A stretch of DNA of 64,000 nt from Marinomonas shanghaiensis (GCF_003259175.1 NZ_QGOK01000017.1:62001-126000), one strand, 5' to 3'. Shown: positions 29,778 through 39,838, counted from the stretch's first letter. The notes: generated by a model from the sequence alone, not told the origin. Program-made: numbers and translations.

Positions 29778-30059
29778 ATGCGAACTGCAACCGTTGAAAT
29801 TGAGTATTGTACATTATGTCGTTGGATGTTGCGCGCTGCTTGGTTGTCTCAAGAACTGCTAACAACCTTTGATGATGATATTAAAAGTGTCACCTTGATA
29901 CCAACCCAAGGCGGTATTTTTAAAGTCAGGGTCAATGGTGAAGAAATCTGGTGTCGAAAGAAAGAAGACGGTTTTCCTGAGGCAAAAGTATTAAAGCAAA
30001 GAATGCGAGATGTGATAGATCCAGAGCGAGATCTTGGGCATTCGGATGTTAAAAAATAA
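29778..30059 (+). CDS. SelT/SelW/SelH (Rdx) family protein
   Basis: A 93-residue thioredoxin-like protein with an N-terminal CxxC (VEIEYCTLCRWMLRAAWL) and GGIFKVRVNGEEIWCRKKEDGF, typical of the bacterial Rdx family with Cys in place of selenocysteine. A redox role is inferred for the family; substrates are unknown. The ATG at 29778 is chosen because GGAGAG lies seven bases upstream; the ATG six bases earlier is too close to that site. Confidence 0.85.
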   Translation: MRTATVEIEYCTLCRWMLRAAWLSQELLTTFDDDIKSVTLIPTQGGIFKVRVNGEEIWCRKKEDGFPEAKVLKQRMRDVIDPERDLGHSDVKK

Positions 30060-30100
30060 TTCCTCCTACCTTTCCTTTGCAGAGAGGAACTAAGTGCGAT

Positions 30101-30147
30101 TCTGTTCCCTCCCCTGTGTCTTTGAAGGGGAGGGTTAGAGTGGGGGG
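30101..30147. repeat. G/C-rich intergenic palindrome, REP-like
   Basis: CCCTCCCCT (30107-30115) and AGGGGAGGG (30126-30134) form a 9-base stem with a 10-base loop, followed by a G-rich tail. It lies between the convergent Rdx gene and yciI-like gene. The composition contrasts with its AT-richer surroundings. Palindromes of this kind are often dispersed genomic repeats; no second copy was noticed in the window. Confidence 0.5.
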
Positions 30148-30453
30148 CTAGGCGTTCGGAAAGACTTGTTTGAAAGGCTTCACCGTCACCTTTTCATAAA
30201 CCCCTGCGGCCACATATGGGTCGGCGTCCGCCCACGCTTTCGCCTCTTCAAGACTGGCAAACTCTGCAACCACCACACTGCCGCTAAAGCCGGCATCACC
30301 TGGATTGTCTGAATCAATGGCAGGATTTGGCCCAGCCAAGACCAGACGCCCTTGGTGTTGTAGTGATTCTAGGCGCGCTAAGTGTGCTGGACGCGCTTGT
30401 TTACGAGCGCTAAGGCTGTTGGCAACATCTTCGCCGATAATAGAGTAAAGCAT
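30148..30453 (-). CDS. yciI: YciI-like protein (YCII family)
   Basis: A 101-residue small alpha/beta protein: [21 protein letters not shown] is typical of YCII-domain proteins, with the conserved His/Asp region RPAHLARLE near the N-terminus. No firm catalytic role is established. It lies two bases after yciB in the same direction, so both are likely cotranscribed. Confidence 0.9.
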   Translation of the reverse strand: MLYSIIGEDVANSLSARKQARPAHLARLESLQHQGRLVLAGPNPAIDSDNPGDAGFSGSVVVAEFASLEEAKAWADADPYVAAGVYEKVTVKPFKQVFPNA

Positions 30454-30455
30454 GG

Positions 30456-30992
30456 TTATTCCTTATTTTGTAAGTGTGATGACAAGTAAATGCCTTGTAA
30501 TAGAATAAAGACAAGGGTCATTCCTAATAAACCAAAAAGTTTAAAGTCTACCCAGATCTCTTCGCTGTAAGAAAACGCAACGTATAGGTTCGCGGCGCCA
30601 GAAACAACAAAAAAAGCCACCCAAGCAAGGTTTAACGTACGCCATACTTTGGAGGGGAGCTCGAGTGTATCGCCCATCATGCGTTGGATAATATTTTTCT
30701 TTCCAACAAATTGGCTGCCTAAAAATGCAACGGCGAAAAGTGCATTCACAATGGTTGGCTTCCATTTAATAAAATCACCGTCGCCTAGTAGAACCGTTGC
30801 TCCTCCGAGTAAAACGACTAAGATTAAAGACACTAGGTGCATTTTTTCTATCGTGCGTTTTTTGAACCACGTAAAACCCACTTGAATAAGGGTGGCGGGA
30901 ATTAAAATGGCGGTTGCAAAAATTATATTTCCTGTCATTTTATAAACAACAAAGAAGATAACAATGGGAAGAAAGTCGAATAGTATTTTCAT
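30456..30992 (-). CDS. yciB: Inner-membrane septation protein family YciB/IspZ
   Basis: A 178-residue integral membrane protein with about five hydrophobic helices. Conserved stretches are [17 protein letters not shown] at the start, [15 protein letters not shown], and the [20 protein letters not shown] loop. In enterobacteria YciB affects envelope integrity and septation. It is next to yciI and the rnm-yciO-rluB genes, an arrangement also seen in the E. coli yci region. Confidence 0.94.
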   Translation of the reverse strand: MKILFDFLPIVIFFVVYKMTGNIIFATAILIPATLIQVGFTWFKKRTIEKMHLVSLILVVLLGGATVLLGDGDFIKWKPTIVNALFAVAFLGSQFVGKKNIIQRMMGDTLELPSKVWRTLNLAWVAFFVVSGAANLYVAFSYSEEIWVDFKLFGLLGMTLVFILLQGIYLSSHLQNKE

Positions 30993-31058
30993 ATAAAAAC
31001 CAATGTAGGTATGCTGGGCTAATATTAAACATCATTCCTTTTAAAGAACAGTTAATCT

Positions 31059-31910
31059 ATGCCTGAAGCAGCACGTTATCGAAAAGTCGATTTACATACA
31101 CATTCTACCCGATCAGATGGGCATTTTTCACCGAGTGAACTGGTTGATTTGGCTGTTGAGCAGAGTGTATCGCTGTTCGCTTTAACCGATCACGACACGC
31201 TTGATGGTCTGCCCGAAGCAAGGCTGCGTGCTGCGGAGCATGGCTTGAGTTTTATTAATGGTGTCGAATTGTCTACCCAGTGGAAGGGTATTCCTTTGCA
31301 TATGGTGGCATTGAATTTTTCTGCCGATAATTCAGCGTTGTTATCCATTGTCAAAGGTAACCAAGTAATACGTCTTGATCGCGCCCGTCGTATTGCGGAT
31401 TTATTGATGAAACAAGGTTTGCCTGATTTATTTGATGAAGCGGTTGCATTGGCTGGAGACAGCCAATTAGGTCGGCCACATTTTGCCGCGTTATTGGTCG
31501 AAAAGGGTTTTGTCAAAGATGCAAATAAAGCCTTTGACCGCTATTTAGGGAATAAAAAATTAGGCCAATTACGCGATGTGTGGCCAGAACTTGAGCAGGT
31601 GTTAACTGCATTAGCGGGACAAAATATGGCGTTGGTTCTCGCGCATCCAAAACGTTATCCACTGACCGTGACCAAATTAAAACGCTTGTTAAGTGATTTT
31701 AAAAAGTGGGGTGGAACGGGAATAGAGATTGTTTCTGGTAATGAGCGGCCTGACAGTGTGCGTTTGCTTGAGCGATTGTCCAGAGAGTTTGATTTAAAAG
31801 CATCTGTTGGAAGTGATTATCATGGGCCATTTGGCCCGTGGATGCAGGTAGGAAAGTTTACACAGATACATGAGAGTGAGGTCGATTTAGTCTGGCAGGC
31901 TTGGTCTTAG
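31059..31910 (+). CDS. rnm: PHP-domain exonuclease RNase AM (YciV)
   Basis: A 283-residue metal-dependent PHP phosphoesterase. It has the metal-binding motifs KVDLHTHSTRSDGHFSPSEL, TDHDTLDGL, LAHPKRYPL and GSDYHGPFGPW. E. coli RNase AM removes 5' nucleotides from 3',5'-bisphosphates and trims rRNA 5' ends. It is divergent from yciB, consistent with the yciB/rnm/yciO/rluB neighbourhood. Confidence 0.93.
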   Translation: MPEAARYRKVDLHTHSTRSDGHFSPSELVDLAVEQSVSLFALTDHDTLDGLPEARLRAAEHGLSFINGVELSTQWKGIPLHMVALNFSADNSALLSIVKGNQVIRLDRARRIADLLMKQGLPDLFDEAVALAGDSQLGRPHFAALLVEKGFVKDANKAFDRYLGNKKLGQLRDVWPELEQVLTALAGQNMALVLAHPKRYPLTVTKLKRLLSDFKKWGGTGIEIVSGNERPDSVRLLERLSREFDLKASVGSDYHGPFGPWMQVGKFTQIHESEVDLVWQAWS

Positions 31911-32072
31911 TCAATGTCCGTGAGTATCTTAAGGTGTTAGTCGCGGTTTGCATCTTGTTGACAAATGATGTGGCTGTCAAAGAATAGTATGTTGATGCCT
32001 TCTTTAGGGAGGATGACATTATACCATCATGCTTTTTGTGATGTGATTAGATAACATTTAGTGGAGAACAGG

Positions 32073-32693
32073 TTGAGTCAATTTTTTCAAATACACCCAG
32101 AAAACCCGCAAACGCGTTTAATTAAACAGGCGGCAGAGGTTATTCGTAATGGTGGCGTTATTGCTTATCCAACGGATTGTGGTTATTCGCTCGGTTGTCA
32201 TTTAGGTGATAAAGCGGCTCAGGACCGGATTCGGGCGATTCGTCGATTAGACGATAAGCACAACTTTACCTTGGTATGTCGTGACCTTTCAGAAATTTCA
32301 ACCTACGCAAGATTCGATAACCGCCTATATCGGTTATTAAAAAATAATACCCCAGGGCCTTACACTTTTATTTTTAATGCTACTTCTGAAGTGCCTAGAC
32401 GGCTTTTGCATCCGAAAAGAAAAACCATTGGCATTCGAATTCCTAAAAATAATATTGTGGCGGCTTTACTGGAGGAGCTAGGCGAGCCAATTATGAGCGT
32501 GTCTCTTATTTTGCCTGGTGAGAGCGACACAATGACGGACCCTTATGATATTCGCGATACGCTCGAACATGCGTTAGATTTAGTGATAGATGGGGGTTTT
32601 TGTGGGATAGAACCCACAACCGTCGTTAAAATGGACGCGGATAATATCGAAGTGATTCGTGTTGGTGCCGGTAATCCTGCGCCATTTCAATAA
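32073..32693 (+). CDS. yciO: Sua5/YciO/YrdC family protein YciO
   Basis: A 206-residue YrdC-fold protein related to the enzyme that makes threonylcarbamoyl-AMP for tRNA t6A, though YciO itself has a less certain role. Visible are the N-terminus SQFFQIHPENPQTRLIKQA, GGVIAYPTDCGYSLGCHL and the nucleotide-binding KHNFTLVCRDLSE. A TTG start at 32073 is preferred because it aligns with the known N-terminus and GGAG lies six bases upstream; an in-frame GTG at 32061 is possible. Confidence 0.9.
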   Translation: MSQFFQIHPENPQTRLIKQAAEVIRNGGVIAYPTDCGYSLGCHLGDKAAQDRIRAIRRLDDKHNFTLVCRDLSEISTYARFDNRLYRLLKNNTPGPYTFIFNATSEVPRRLLHPKRKTIGIRIPKNNIVAALLEELGEPIMSVSLILPGESDTMTDPYDIRDTLEHALDLVIDGGFCGIEPTTVVKMDADNIEVIRVGAGNPAPFQ

Positions 32694-32807
32694 ATTGTTG
32701 AATATTCAGCTGTCAAGGCTGATGGTGTGTGGATTATAATGCAAGAAATGGTTAATTAAATTATCAAAACTGGGTTGCTGAGAAGCATTCCCTCTAAGAG
32801 GTTCGTA

Positions 32808-33707
32808 ATGGACGAAAAGTTACAAAAAGTATTAGCAAGAGCGGGTCAAGGTTCGCGTCGTGAAATGGAAAATCGCATTCGTGAAGGGCGTGTATTGGTG
32901 AATGGCGAGGTGGCTACACTAGGCGACCGCGTGAGTACCAAAGATACGATTACCATAGATGGTTATGCGATTGTACCAACAGAAGCGGGCGAGAATCGTC
33001 GGGTTATTATTTACAACAAGCCAGAAGGCGAAGTCTGTACTCGTAAAGATCCAGAAGGTCGACCAACGGTGTTTGATAAATTGCCTAAATTACGTGGCGA
33101 GCGCTGGATTGCAGTAGGTCGTTTGGATATTAATACATCTGGTTTGTTGCTGTTTACGACGGACGGTGAATTAGCAAACAGATTGATGCATCCTTCCACC
33201 GAGATTGATCGTGAATATTTGGTTCGTGTGATGGGTGAAGTCACAGAAGAGAATCTTGCCACACTTAAAAAAGGCGTGATCTTAGACGATGGTATTGCTA
33301 AGTTTACCGATATCGTTGATGGCGGCGGCGAAGGCATTAACCGTTGGTTCTATGTTTGCTTGATGGAAGGCCGTAACCGTGAAGTTCGTCGTCTCTGGGA
33401 ATCTCAAGGCGTGAAAGTAAACCGTTTGAAGCGTGTGCGCTTTGGGCCTGTATTTTTGCCATCTAAGGCAAAAGTAGGGCGCTGGGTAGAAATGGAAGCG
33501 CCTGATGTCAATTCATTGTGTGCCATGGTCGATCTGAAGTTGTCTGAGCTAAAGCCTAAAACGCAACAGCAACAGATTGAAGTAAAGCGCCATAAAAACA
33601 AGGCGACGGCAGGTGGTGCTCGTCGTGCCGCAAAAGGCTTTGATTGGCAAAGTAGCGATAAGCCTGAGTTTAAACCTAAGAAACCGGGTAAAAGATCATT
33701 TCGTTAA
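32808..33707 (+). CDS. rluB: 23S rRNA pseudouridine synthase RluB
   Basis: Makes pseudouridine 2605 (E. coli numbering) in 23S rRNA. The 299 residues begin with an S4 RNA-binding domain ([19 protein letters not shown]) followed by the RsuA-type catalytic domain with the active Asp in [18 protein letters not shown] and [19 protein letters not shown] Lys/Arg-rich tail follows. The ATG at 32808 aligns with RluB and has AGAGG upstream; an ATG 11 codons earlier is less likely. Confidence 0.94.
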   Translation: MDEKLQKVLARAGQGSRREMENRIREGRVLVNGEVATLGDRVSTKDTITIDGYAIVPTEAGENRRVIIYNKPEGEVCTRKDPEGRPTVFDKLPKLRGERWIAVGRLDINTSGLLLFTTDGELANRLMHPSTEIDREYLVRVMGEVTEENLATLKKGVILDDGIAKFTDIVDGGGEGINRWFYVCLMEGRNREVRRLWESQGVKVNRLKRVRFGPVFLPSKAKVGRWVEMEAPDVNSLCAMVDLKLSELKPKTQQQQIEVKRHKNKATAGGARRAAKGFDWQSSDKPEFKPKKPGKRSFR

Positions 33708-33736
33708 TATAAAAAGCAGTTGGGAGTGGTAGAGGC

Positions 33737-34192
33737 ATGGTTCGCTGGTTATTTGCATTGATTGTCATCGTGATCGTTGGTTTTTTTATTTACGTTAAAA
33801 TTGGAAATAAAATGCCAGAAGACCTTGGTGTAACTGATGGTCTTTTGAAATCTTGCCCTACTTCACCAAATTGTGTGTCGACACAAGCATCGCCAGACGA
33901 TGTGGCCCATTATGTTGAGCCAATCATCTATACTGGTGATCGCAAGGCGACTCAATTAATGATCGAGTCGCATATGCTGGGTAAAGGAAGAGTTCGTATC
34001 GTCACTAGTTCTTTGGGCTATGTTCATTTCGAAGTGAAAAGCCCTGTTGTGGGGTATGTTGATGATGTCGAATTTTATTTGCCTGAAGGTGACAGTGTTG
34101 TGCATTTTCGTTCGGCCTCTCGAATTGGTTATTCTGATTTTGGGGTCAATCGAGAGAGAGTTAGACAAATTGCAGATCTTCTAGTAAATTGA
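33737..34192 (+). CDS. DUF1499 membrane-anchored protein
   Basis: A 151-residue protein with an N-terminal membrane helix (WLFALIVIVIVGFFIYV) and the DUF1499 core: LKSCPTSPNCVSTQ, then YVHFEVKSPVVGYVDDVEF and VVHFRSASRIGYSDFGVN. The last stretch with RIGYSDFGVNRERV is the family signature. Function is unknown. It lies between rluB and the two-component pair. Confidence 0.88.
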   Translation: MVRWLFALIVIVIVGFFIYVKIGNKMPEDLGVTDGLLKSCPTSPNCVSTQASPDDVAHYVEPIIYTGDRKATQLMIESHMLGKGRVRIVTSSLGYVHFEVKSPVVGYVDDVEFYLPEGDSVVHFRSASRIGYSDFGVNRERVRQIADLLVN

Positions 34193-34241
34193 TTTTTAAG
34201 TCATTAACCCCAAAGTGATAATAACTGGACGAGGATTGCCC

Positions 34242-34961
34242 ATGAGTGTAGACGACAACAAAAACATTTTGATTGTTGAGGATGACGAGCGCTTAGCGTT
34301 ACTCACCCAAGAGTATCTGCAGAAAAATGGCTTTACAGTTGACGTTGAGCCAGATGGACGCAAAGCAATTTCTCGCATTATCGCAGAGCAGCCTTCATTG
34401 GTTATTCTTGACTTGATGTTGCCTGGCGCGGATGGTTTTACGGTATGCAGAAGCGTGCGTAATGACTACAAGGGACCGATTCTTATGTTAACGGCCCGCA
34501 GCGATGATGTTGATCAGATCTTGGGGTTAGAGATTGGTGCTGACGATTATGTGTCGAAGCCCGCCAAACCGCGTGTTTTGTTAGCACGTGTTCAGTCTTT
34601 ATTACGTCGTAGTACTCAAGATGTTGACCTATCACTTGATTTTACTAAGTCAGAGCAGAATCTTACTTTTGGTCCCTTGACGATTGACAATTCTCGTCGT
34701 GAAGCTTGGCTGCTGGAAGAGGAAGTTGAGTTGACCAGCGCGGAGTTTGATCTACTGTGGTTATTGTCTAGCAACGCAGGTCGTATTCTCAGTCGAGAAG
34801 AGATTTTTGGCGAGTTGCGTGGCATTGAATACGATGGTCAGGATCGTTCAGTGGACGTGAGAATTTCTCGTATACGTTCAAAAATAGGGGATGACCCGAT
34901 ACATCCTCGCCGCATTAAGACCATTCGTAGTAAAGGTTATTTGTTCGTAAAAGAAGTATAA
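34242..34961 (+). CDS. rstA: OmpR-family response regulator, RstA-like
   Basis: A 239-residue regulator: receiver domain with Asp57 in LVILDLMLPGADG, Lys in YVSKPAKP, and a C-terminal winged helix (ELTSAEFDLLWLLSSNAGRI, then YDGQDRSVDVRISRIR and KTIRSKGYLFV). Both halves resemble E. coli RstA, notably the LRGIEYDGQDRSVDV stretch. The ATG at 34242 has GAGG eight bases upstream; the in-frame GTG at 34215 is rejected. The sensor kinase starts six bases after it. Confidence 0.88.
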   Translation: MSVDDNKNILIVEDDERLALLTQEYLQKNGFTVDVEPDGRKAISRIIAEQPSLVILDLMLPGADGFTVCRSVRNDYKGPILMLTARSDDVDQILGLEIGADDYVSKPAKPRVLLARVQSLLRRSTQDVDLSLDFTKSEQNLTFGPLTIDNSRREAWLLEEEVELTSAEFDLLWLLSSNAGRILSREEIFGELRGIEYDGQDRSVDVRISRIRSKIGDDPIHPRRIKTIRSKGYLFVKEV

Positions 34962-34967
34962 AGCGCC

Positions 34968-36482
34968 ATGCAAGCTGAAATGTGGCGCCTATATCGACAT
35001 CTCATCTTTGGGGGTGTCGTTATTGTTGTGTGCTGTTATATTGTTATGGAATTTACCCAAATTCGTTTTGGTGCATCGAAAGCGGAGCAGTTGCTCTGTG
35101 TTGATGCTGAATTTAGTTCCGCTCTGCTGCTTTCTGGCGTCAGTCAAAACCTTCCCGATTCCCAATTTAATTGGACGTTAACATCCAAAGAGTTACCTGT
35201 CGTTGCTGATATTCCCTCTTTAATGATCGATAAAACATGGCTTAAATTTCCAGATAATAGTTATCAGCTGACTTTTGGAGACTCTGATTCACCTATTTTG
35301 ATTGGACGTGCTTCACAAGGTAACCAGTTGTTTCAGTTGGAATCTTTGGTAAAGCTTTTTTTACAGACAGATCGGATGGGGTATCAAGAAAAAATAGACT
35401 TAATGGAGAGTATGCCATGTCTTGCCATGAAAAAAATATCCACGGATGTGTCTGATCCTATAATGGGAGTGGTTTTAGTTCATGGAGCATACAGTGAGTA
35501 TGGCTTTGTGTGGAAAGATAAAGACGCAAAAGAGCCTGTTTACTTATCGGTTGCTCAAAGCGACAGCTTTTCGTTGACCTTAGTTGTTGTGCTTGTTGTC
35601 GGTGTCGGTATCACCATCATGCTGTTGTTAATTTGGCGTGAATTGGTTTCATTAGATTTCAAACGCAAAACCTTTGAAAGTATTACCCGCCAAATTGCTC
35701 GTGGTCGAAGTGGTTTGCCAAAAGGCATTCCGGACAGCAGTGGTACGCTTAAAGAGCTGGCTTATTCCTTTGATTCTATGTCTTCGCATATACAGCGATT
35801 GCTGAAGGTTCAACGAGAAATGATCAATGCCATTTCTCATGAACTGAGAACGCCTATTGCGCGTTTACGCTTCGGTTTAGAGGTAATGAAGGATGAAGTG
35901 GACGACGATGTTGCTAAAACCATAGAAGCCTTAGAGGGAGACGTTGAAGAGCTCAATACATTGGTGGATGAAGTTTTAACTTACGGAAAGTTAGAGGGGG
36001 GTTCCCTTGCACTGAATTTCAGTGAGCTTTGTATTGCTCAGGTTGTAGACAATATTTTGCAGCATAATCATTTGTTACTTCAGCATTTAGATGTACAGGT
36101 ACACATTGATAAAAACGATCTTGTCTTGGCCGATGAGCATCATTTGAGCCGCGCTTTGCAAAATCTTATTTTAAACGCGTCAAAATACGCTAATAGTAAA
36201 ATTGTGATTACGTTCTCTCATGATGAAGAGCGTTGGCAGTTAGATATTGAAGATGATGGTCCAGGCATTGCGTTTGAAGACAGAGATAAAGTTTTTATTC
36301 CTTTCCAGCGCTTGGATAATAGCCGTACACGAGCATCAGGCGGCTATGGGTTAGGTCTCGCTATTGTTCAGCGAATAGCCTTCTGGCATGGTGGTGCGGT
36401 TCTTATTGATGCGAGTGAGTCAGGTGGCGCTAAATTCAGTTTGATTTGGTCGCGTAATCAGCATCAGAAAACCTTGTCCTGA
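34968..36482 (+). CDS. rstB: Sensor histidine kinase, RstB-like
   Basis: Partner of the preceding regulator. The 504 residues have two membrane helices (about 8-28 and 203-224) bounding a periplasmic sensor of about 175 residues, a HAMP-like linker, the phospho-His291 in NAISHELRTPIARLRFGLEV, and an ATPase domain with N, G1 (DIEDDGPGI) and G2 (SGGYGLGLAIVQRI) boxes. It is longer than E. coli RstB (433) because of the periplasmic domain, so the input signal may differ. Confidence 0.88.
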   Translation: MQAEMWRLYRHLIFGGVVIVVCCYIVMEFTQIRFGASKAEQLLCVDAEFSSALLLSGVSQNLPDSQFNWTLTSKELPVVADIPSLMIDKTWLKFPDNSYQLTFGDSDSPILIGRASQGNQLFQLESLVKLFLQTDRMGYQEKIDLMESMPCLAMKKISTDVSDPIMGVVLVHGAYSEYGFVWKDKDAKEPVYLSVAQSDSFSLTLVVVLVVGVGITIMLLLIWRELVSLDFKRKTFESITRQIARGRSGLPKGIPDSSGTLKELAYSFDSMSSHIQRLLKVQREMINAISHELRTPIARLRFGLEVMKDEVDDDVAKTIEALEGDVEELNTLVDEVLTYGKLEGGSLALNFSELCIAQVVDNILQHNHLLLQHLDVQVHIDKNDLVLADEHHLSRALQNLILNASKYANSKIVITFSHDEERWQLDIEDDGPGIAFEDRDKVFIPFQRLDNSRTRASGGYGLGLAIVQRIAFWHGGAVLIDASESGGAKFSLIWSRNQHQKTLS

Positions 36483-36639
36483 TGCTGTATCTGGAACGAT
36501 TACTGCGCTTGCCAATACTTTGTTAAAAATAGACTCAAAATGCTCATTTATAACCCATAAACTCCACTTTTTCGTCTATTTTTGCCTCGTCTTGGCTTCG
36601 CTCGTGACATCGTTTGAAAGTTGGTTTTGATTTATGCTT

Positions 36640-37566
36640 TTAAAGTTCTGGCGCTAAAATGCCTTTTAGATTTTTAAAGCAAGTCTTTGAGGCGGTGGAG
36701 ATCAGGTCTTCCATGTAGGCGTTGTCACGCTGATCTCTCCTTATGGCCAAATAAAGTTTGCACCAAATCCCTTCTTCACCTAATGACTTGGTAATGACGT
36801 ATTGTCTATTGGTGTACTCGGTTAAGGCCCAGTTTGGTAAACAGCATACGCCTCGACCACTGGCGACTAATTGCATCATCATCAGGGTTAATTCACTGTG
36901 GCGTATTTTGGCTGGTGATACGTCTGCTGGGTTTAAGAAGTGTTTGAAAATATCCAATCGTTCGGTGTCGACCGGATAGGTAATCAAGGTTTCTTTTTCA
37001 AAGTCTTCTGGTTTTAAAAAGTCTTTTTTTGCCAGTGGATGGTGTCGAGATAGGGCTACCTGAGATTCATATTGGAATAACGGAATGTATTCAATGTTAG
37101 GAATGTCTTGTGGGTCAGATGTTACCACCAAATCTAAATCGCCTCGAGCAAGGGCGGGCAGAGGCATAAAACCAAAAGCCGTGGAAAGATCGAGTTCAAC
37201 ATCTGGCCAATGTTCACGGAAGTGATCAATGGTGGGCATTAGCCATTCGTAACAACTATGACATTCAATGGCAATGTGTAAACGACCGCTTTCGCCTTCG
37301 GCAAATCGCTGGATATCTCGTTGCGCTGAGCGAAAAGACAGTAATACATCGTCTGCCAGCTGCAGTAAACGTAGCCCCGCACTGGTAAAGCGAACGGGTT
37401 TGGTTTTGCGAATAAAAAGTGGGCAGCCAAGTTTTTCCTCAAGGTCTTTGAGTTGATGAGAAAGGGCTGACTGTGTTAGGTGAACTCGTTCGGCGGCTTC
37501 AACCAAGCTGCCTGTTTCTCTGAGTGCTGTCAGTGTTTTTAGATGCCTAACTTCAATAATGCTCAT
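36640..37566 (-). CDS. metR: LysR-type methionine regulator MetR
   Basis: MetR activates methionine and one-carbon genes with homocysteine as co-effector. The 308 residues begin with a helix-turn-helix (EVRHLKTLTALRETGSLVEA, then QSALSHQLKDLEEKLGC) and continue with IAIECHSCYEWLMPTIDHF, RGDLDLVVTSDP and SGRGVCCLPNWAL, all close to E. coli MetR. The ATG at 37566 aligns with the known N-terminus; an earlier in-frame ATG adds ten residues without support. metE or metH is not adjacent here. Confidence 0.93.
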   Translation of the reverse strand: MSIIEVRHLKTLTALRETGSLVEAAERVHLTQSALSHQLKDLEEKLGCPLFIRKTKPVRFTSAGLRLLQLADDVLLSFRSAQRDIQRFAEGESGRLHIAIECHSCYEWLMPTIDHFREHWPDVELDLSTAFGFMPLPALARGDLDLVVTSDPQDIPNIEYIPLFQYESQVALSRHHPLAKKDFLKPEDFEKETLITYPVDTERLDIFKHFLNPADVSPAKIRHSELTLMMMQLVASGRGVCCLPNWALTEYTNRQYVITKSLGEEGIWCKLYLAIRRDQRDNAYMEDLISTASKTCFKNLKGILAPEL

Positions 37567-37607
37567 AGTGGTTCGCTGTTGATGAGTTTTTTTCAATACT
37601 TGAGTTC

Positions 37608-37642
37608 AAAAAAAGCTCGCTGACGAGGAGGGGCAAGCGAGC
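37608..37642 (-). terminator. Rho-independent terminator after argF
   Basis: On the minus strand GCTCGCT (37642-37636) pairs with AGCGAGC (37621-37615) across a 14-base loop and is followed by seven T. It lies just downstream of the argF stop and before metR. Confidence 0.85.
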
Positions 37643-37650
37643 CTATTTTG

Positions 37651-38556
37651 TTATTGACACAATAAAAATTCAAGCAGTGCTTTTTGTGCGTGGAGGCGGT
37701 TTTCTGCTTCATCCCAAACTACGCTATCAGGGTGATCTATCACGTCTGCGGATACTTCTTCGCCACGGTGAGCGGGAAGGCAGTGCATGAAAAGGGCGCC
37801 TTTATTGGCTTTGGCCATCAGTGCCGAGTTGACCTGAAAACCTGCGAAATCTTTTAAACGCTGTTCTTGTTCATCTTCTTGTCCCATTGATGCAAAGACA
37901 TCAGTGACAATCAAATCGGCTCCTTTTGCGGCTTCATGAGCGTCATGTAGAACCGTGACTCGGTCACTGTGCTGTGCCACCAAATCCGCGTTTGGTTCAT
38001 AACCGACTGGGCAAGCAACCACCAAATGAAAGTCGAGTAAAACAGCGGCATTAATGTAGGAGTTGCACATGTTGTTACCATCACCAACCCAAACGACTTT
38101 TTTGCCTTCGATCGAACCGCGATGCTCTTGATACGTTTGCATGTCAGCAAGCAGCTGGCAAGGATGGTAGTCGTCTGTTAGTGCATTAATCACCGGCACG
38201 GACGAGTATTTAGCAAAAGTTTCAACGGTTTTGTGGTCAAAGGTTCGAATCATCACGGCATCAACCATGCTAGAAATAACACGAGCACTGTCTTCAACGG
38301 GTTCACCACGACCAAGTTGGGTGTCACGAGAAGAAAGGAACAGTGCGTGACCACCAAATTGAGCCATGCCAGCTTCAAAAGAAACTCGAGTTCGCGTCGA
38401 GGATTTTTCAAATATCATCGCCAAAACTCGATTTTTTAGCGGTTGAAATAGAGTGCCTTCATGATGGATTTTCTTAAGCTCAGAAGCTCGCAATAGTAAC
38501 TGTTTTAACTCGTCGGAAGATAGATCCTTCAGAGTAAGAAAATGTCTGGGCGACAC
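37651..38556 (-). CDS. argF: Ornithine carbamoyltransferase ArgF
   Basis: Makes citrulline from ornithine and carbamoyl phosphate in arginine synthesis. The 301 residues contain the carbamoyl-phosphate site [29 protein letters not shown], and the ornithine-binding [15 protein letters not shown] start at 38556 ([12 protein letters not shown]) is chosen because AAGGAG lies seven bases upstream and it matches the family N-terminus; an ATG 14 codons upstream lacks this. Confidence 0.95.
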   Translation of the reverse strand: MSPRHFLTLKDLSSDELKQLLLRASELKKIHHEGTLFQPLKNRVLAMIFEKSSTRTRVSFEAGMAQFGGHALFLSSRDTQLGRGEPVEDSARVISSMVDAVMIRTFDHKTVETFAKYSSVPVINALTDDYHPCQLLADMQTYQEHRGSIEGKKVVWVGDGNNMCNSYINAAVLLDFHLVVACPVGYEPNADLVAQHSDRVTVLHDAHEAAKGADLIVTDVFASMGQEDEQEQRLKDFAGFQVNSALMAKANKGALFMHCLPAHRGEEVSADVIDHPDSVVWDEAENRLHAQKALLEFLLCQ

Positions 38557-38797
38557 GCTAGGACTCCTTGATAGTCTTTGAAAAAGGGAATCGACCAATT
38601 TAATACACTCAGGTAGGCGAGTAAAGGGTAATTAACAAGAGAAAGTACAAAGGAAAGCGTCTTGTTGGGGTTGTAAATATACCACTAGACCCCATAAACT
38701 GAGCCAAGTTTAATGATTTTAATCGTCTTTGATTAAGTAAAGGAACAAGCAGAGCCTTTTCCTGATCAATTGACAACTGCGCAGTGAGGTTTTTAGC

Positions 38798-39127
38798 ATG
38801 AGTAATACAATCGAAACAATTAAAGAGCAAATTAGCACAAATGATATTTTGCTATACATGAAAGGCAATCCTCGTGCCCCTCAGTGTGGTTTTTCATCAC
38901 AGGCGGTACAGGCGTTAATGTCTTGTGGCGAACGTTTTGCGTTTGTGAACATTTTAGAAAACCCAGACATTCGTGCAGAGCTACCAAAGTTTGCGAATTG
39001 GCCGACATTCCCTCAACTTTGGGTAAAAGGTGAATTAATTGGCGGTTGTGACATTATTGTCGAAATGGCCGCTAACGGTGAACTACAAGCTTTAATCAAA
39101 GAAGCGGTAGGGTCTTCTGAAGAGTAA
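38798..39127 (+). CDS. grxD: Monothiol glutaredoxin GrxD
   Basis: A 109-residue CGFS glutaredoxin (MKGNPRAPQCGFSSQAVQAL) that carries [2Fe-2S] clusters with glutathione, usually with BolA partners. Other conserved residues are NWPTFPQLWVKGELIGGCDI. GAGG is present upstream. It is followed after 87 bases by a peroxiredoxin in the same direction. Confidence 0.96.
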   Translation: MSNTIETIKEQISTNDILLYMKGNPRAPQCGFSSQAVQALMSCGERFAFVNILENPDIRAELPKFANWPTFPQLWVKGELIGGCDIIVEMAANGELQALIKEAVGSSEE

Positions 39128-39214
39128 GTTTTTGGGTTGCTTAGAGATCTAAGTGACAGTATTGCGTTAAACACTAGCCTTATAAATTAAGCAATAACAA
39201 GGAGACGGATAAAG

Positions 39215-39838
39215 ATGTCTATTTTAGTTGGTAAAAAAGCCCCAGATTTTACAGTTCCAGCCGTATTGGCAGATGGTCAAATCGTTGACTCTTTCAACTT
39301 AGCTGAAACCATCAAGGGCAAATATGCGATTGTATTCTTCTATCCTTTAGATTTTACATTTGTATGTCCTTCAGAAATCATTGCCATGTCTCACCGTATG
39401 GATAAATTCCGTGAAATGGGTGTAGAGGTGATAGGTGTTTCTATCGACTCTCACTTCACTCACAACGCTTGGCGTAACACACCCGTTGAGCAAGGTGGTA
39501 TCGGTGCTGTTGAATACACGCTAGCGGCTGACATGGATCATGCGATTGCCAAAGCATACGGCATCGAGTCTGAAGGTGGCGATTCTTACTACCCAGCTGG
39601 TGTGGCGATGCGCGCGTCTTTCGTTATTGACCAGAAAGGTATTGTTCGTTCACAAGTGGTAAACGATGAGCCAATCGGCCGTAATATGGATGAATTGGTT
39701 CGTGTTGTTGATGCGCTTCAATTCTTCGAAGAGCACGGTCAAGTTTGTCCAGCTGGCTGGAACAAAGGCGACAAAGGCATGACAACGTCTCCTGAAGGTG
39801 TTGCGGCTTATCTTGCAGAGAGCGCGAAGTCTCTGTAA
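39215..39838 (+). CDS. 2-Cys peroxiredoxin (AhpC/Tsa type)
   Basis: Reduces hydrogen peroxide and organic peroxides. The 207 residues include the peroxidatic Cys in DFTFVCPSEIIAM and the resolving Cys in GQVCPAGWNKG. The C-terminus is extended as in typical 2-Cys peroxiredoxins. AAGGAG is seven bases before the ATG (GGAGACGG spacer). A strong terminator follows. The reductase (AhpF or thioredoxin) is not in the window. Confidence 0.95.
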   Translation: MSILVGKKAPDFTVPAVLADGQIVDSFNLAETIKGKYAIVFFYPLDFTFVCPSEIIAMSHRMDKFREMGVEVIGVSIDSHFTHNAWRNTPVEQGGIGAVEYTLAADMDHAIAKAYGIESEGGDSYYPAGVAMRASFVIDQKGIVRSQVVNDEPIGRNMDELVRVVDALQFFEEHGQVCPAGWNKGDKGMTTSPEGVAAYLAESAKSL

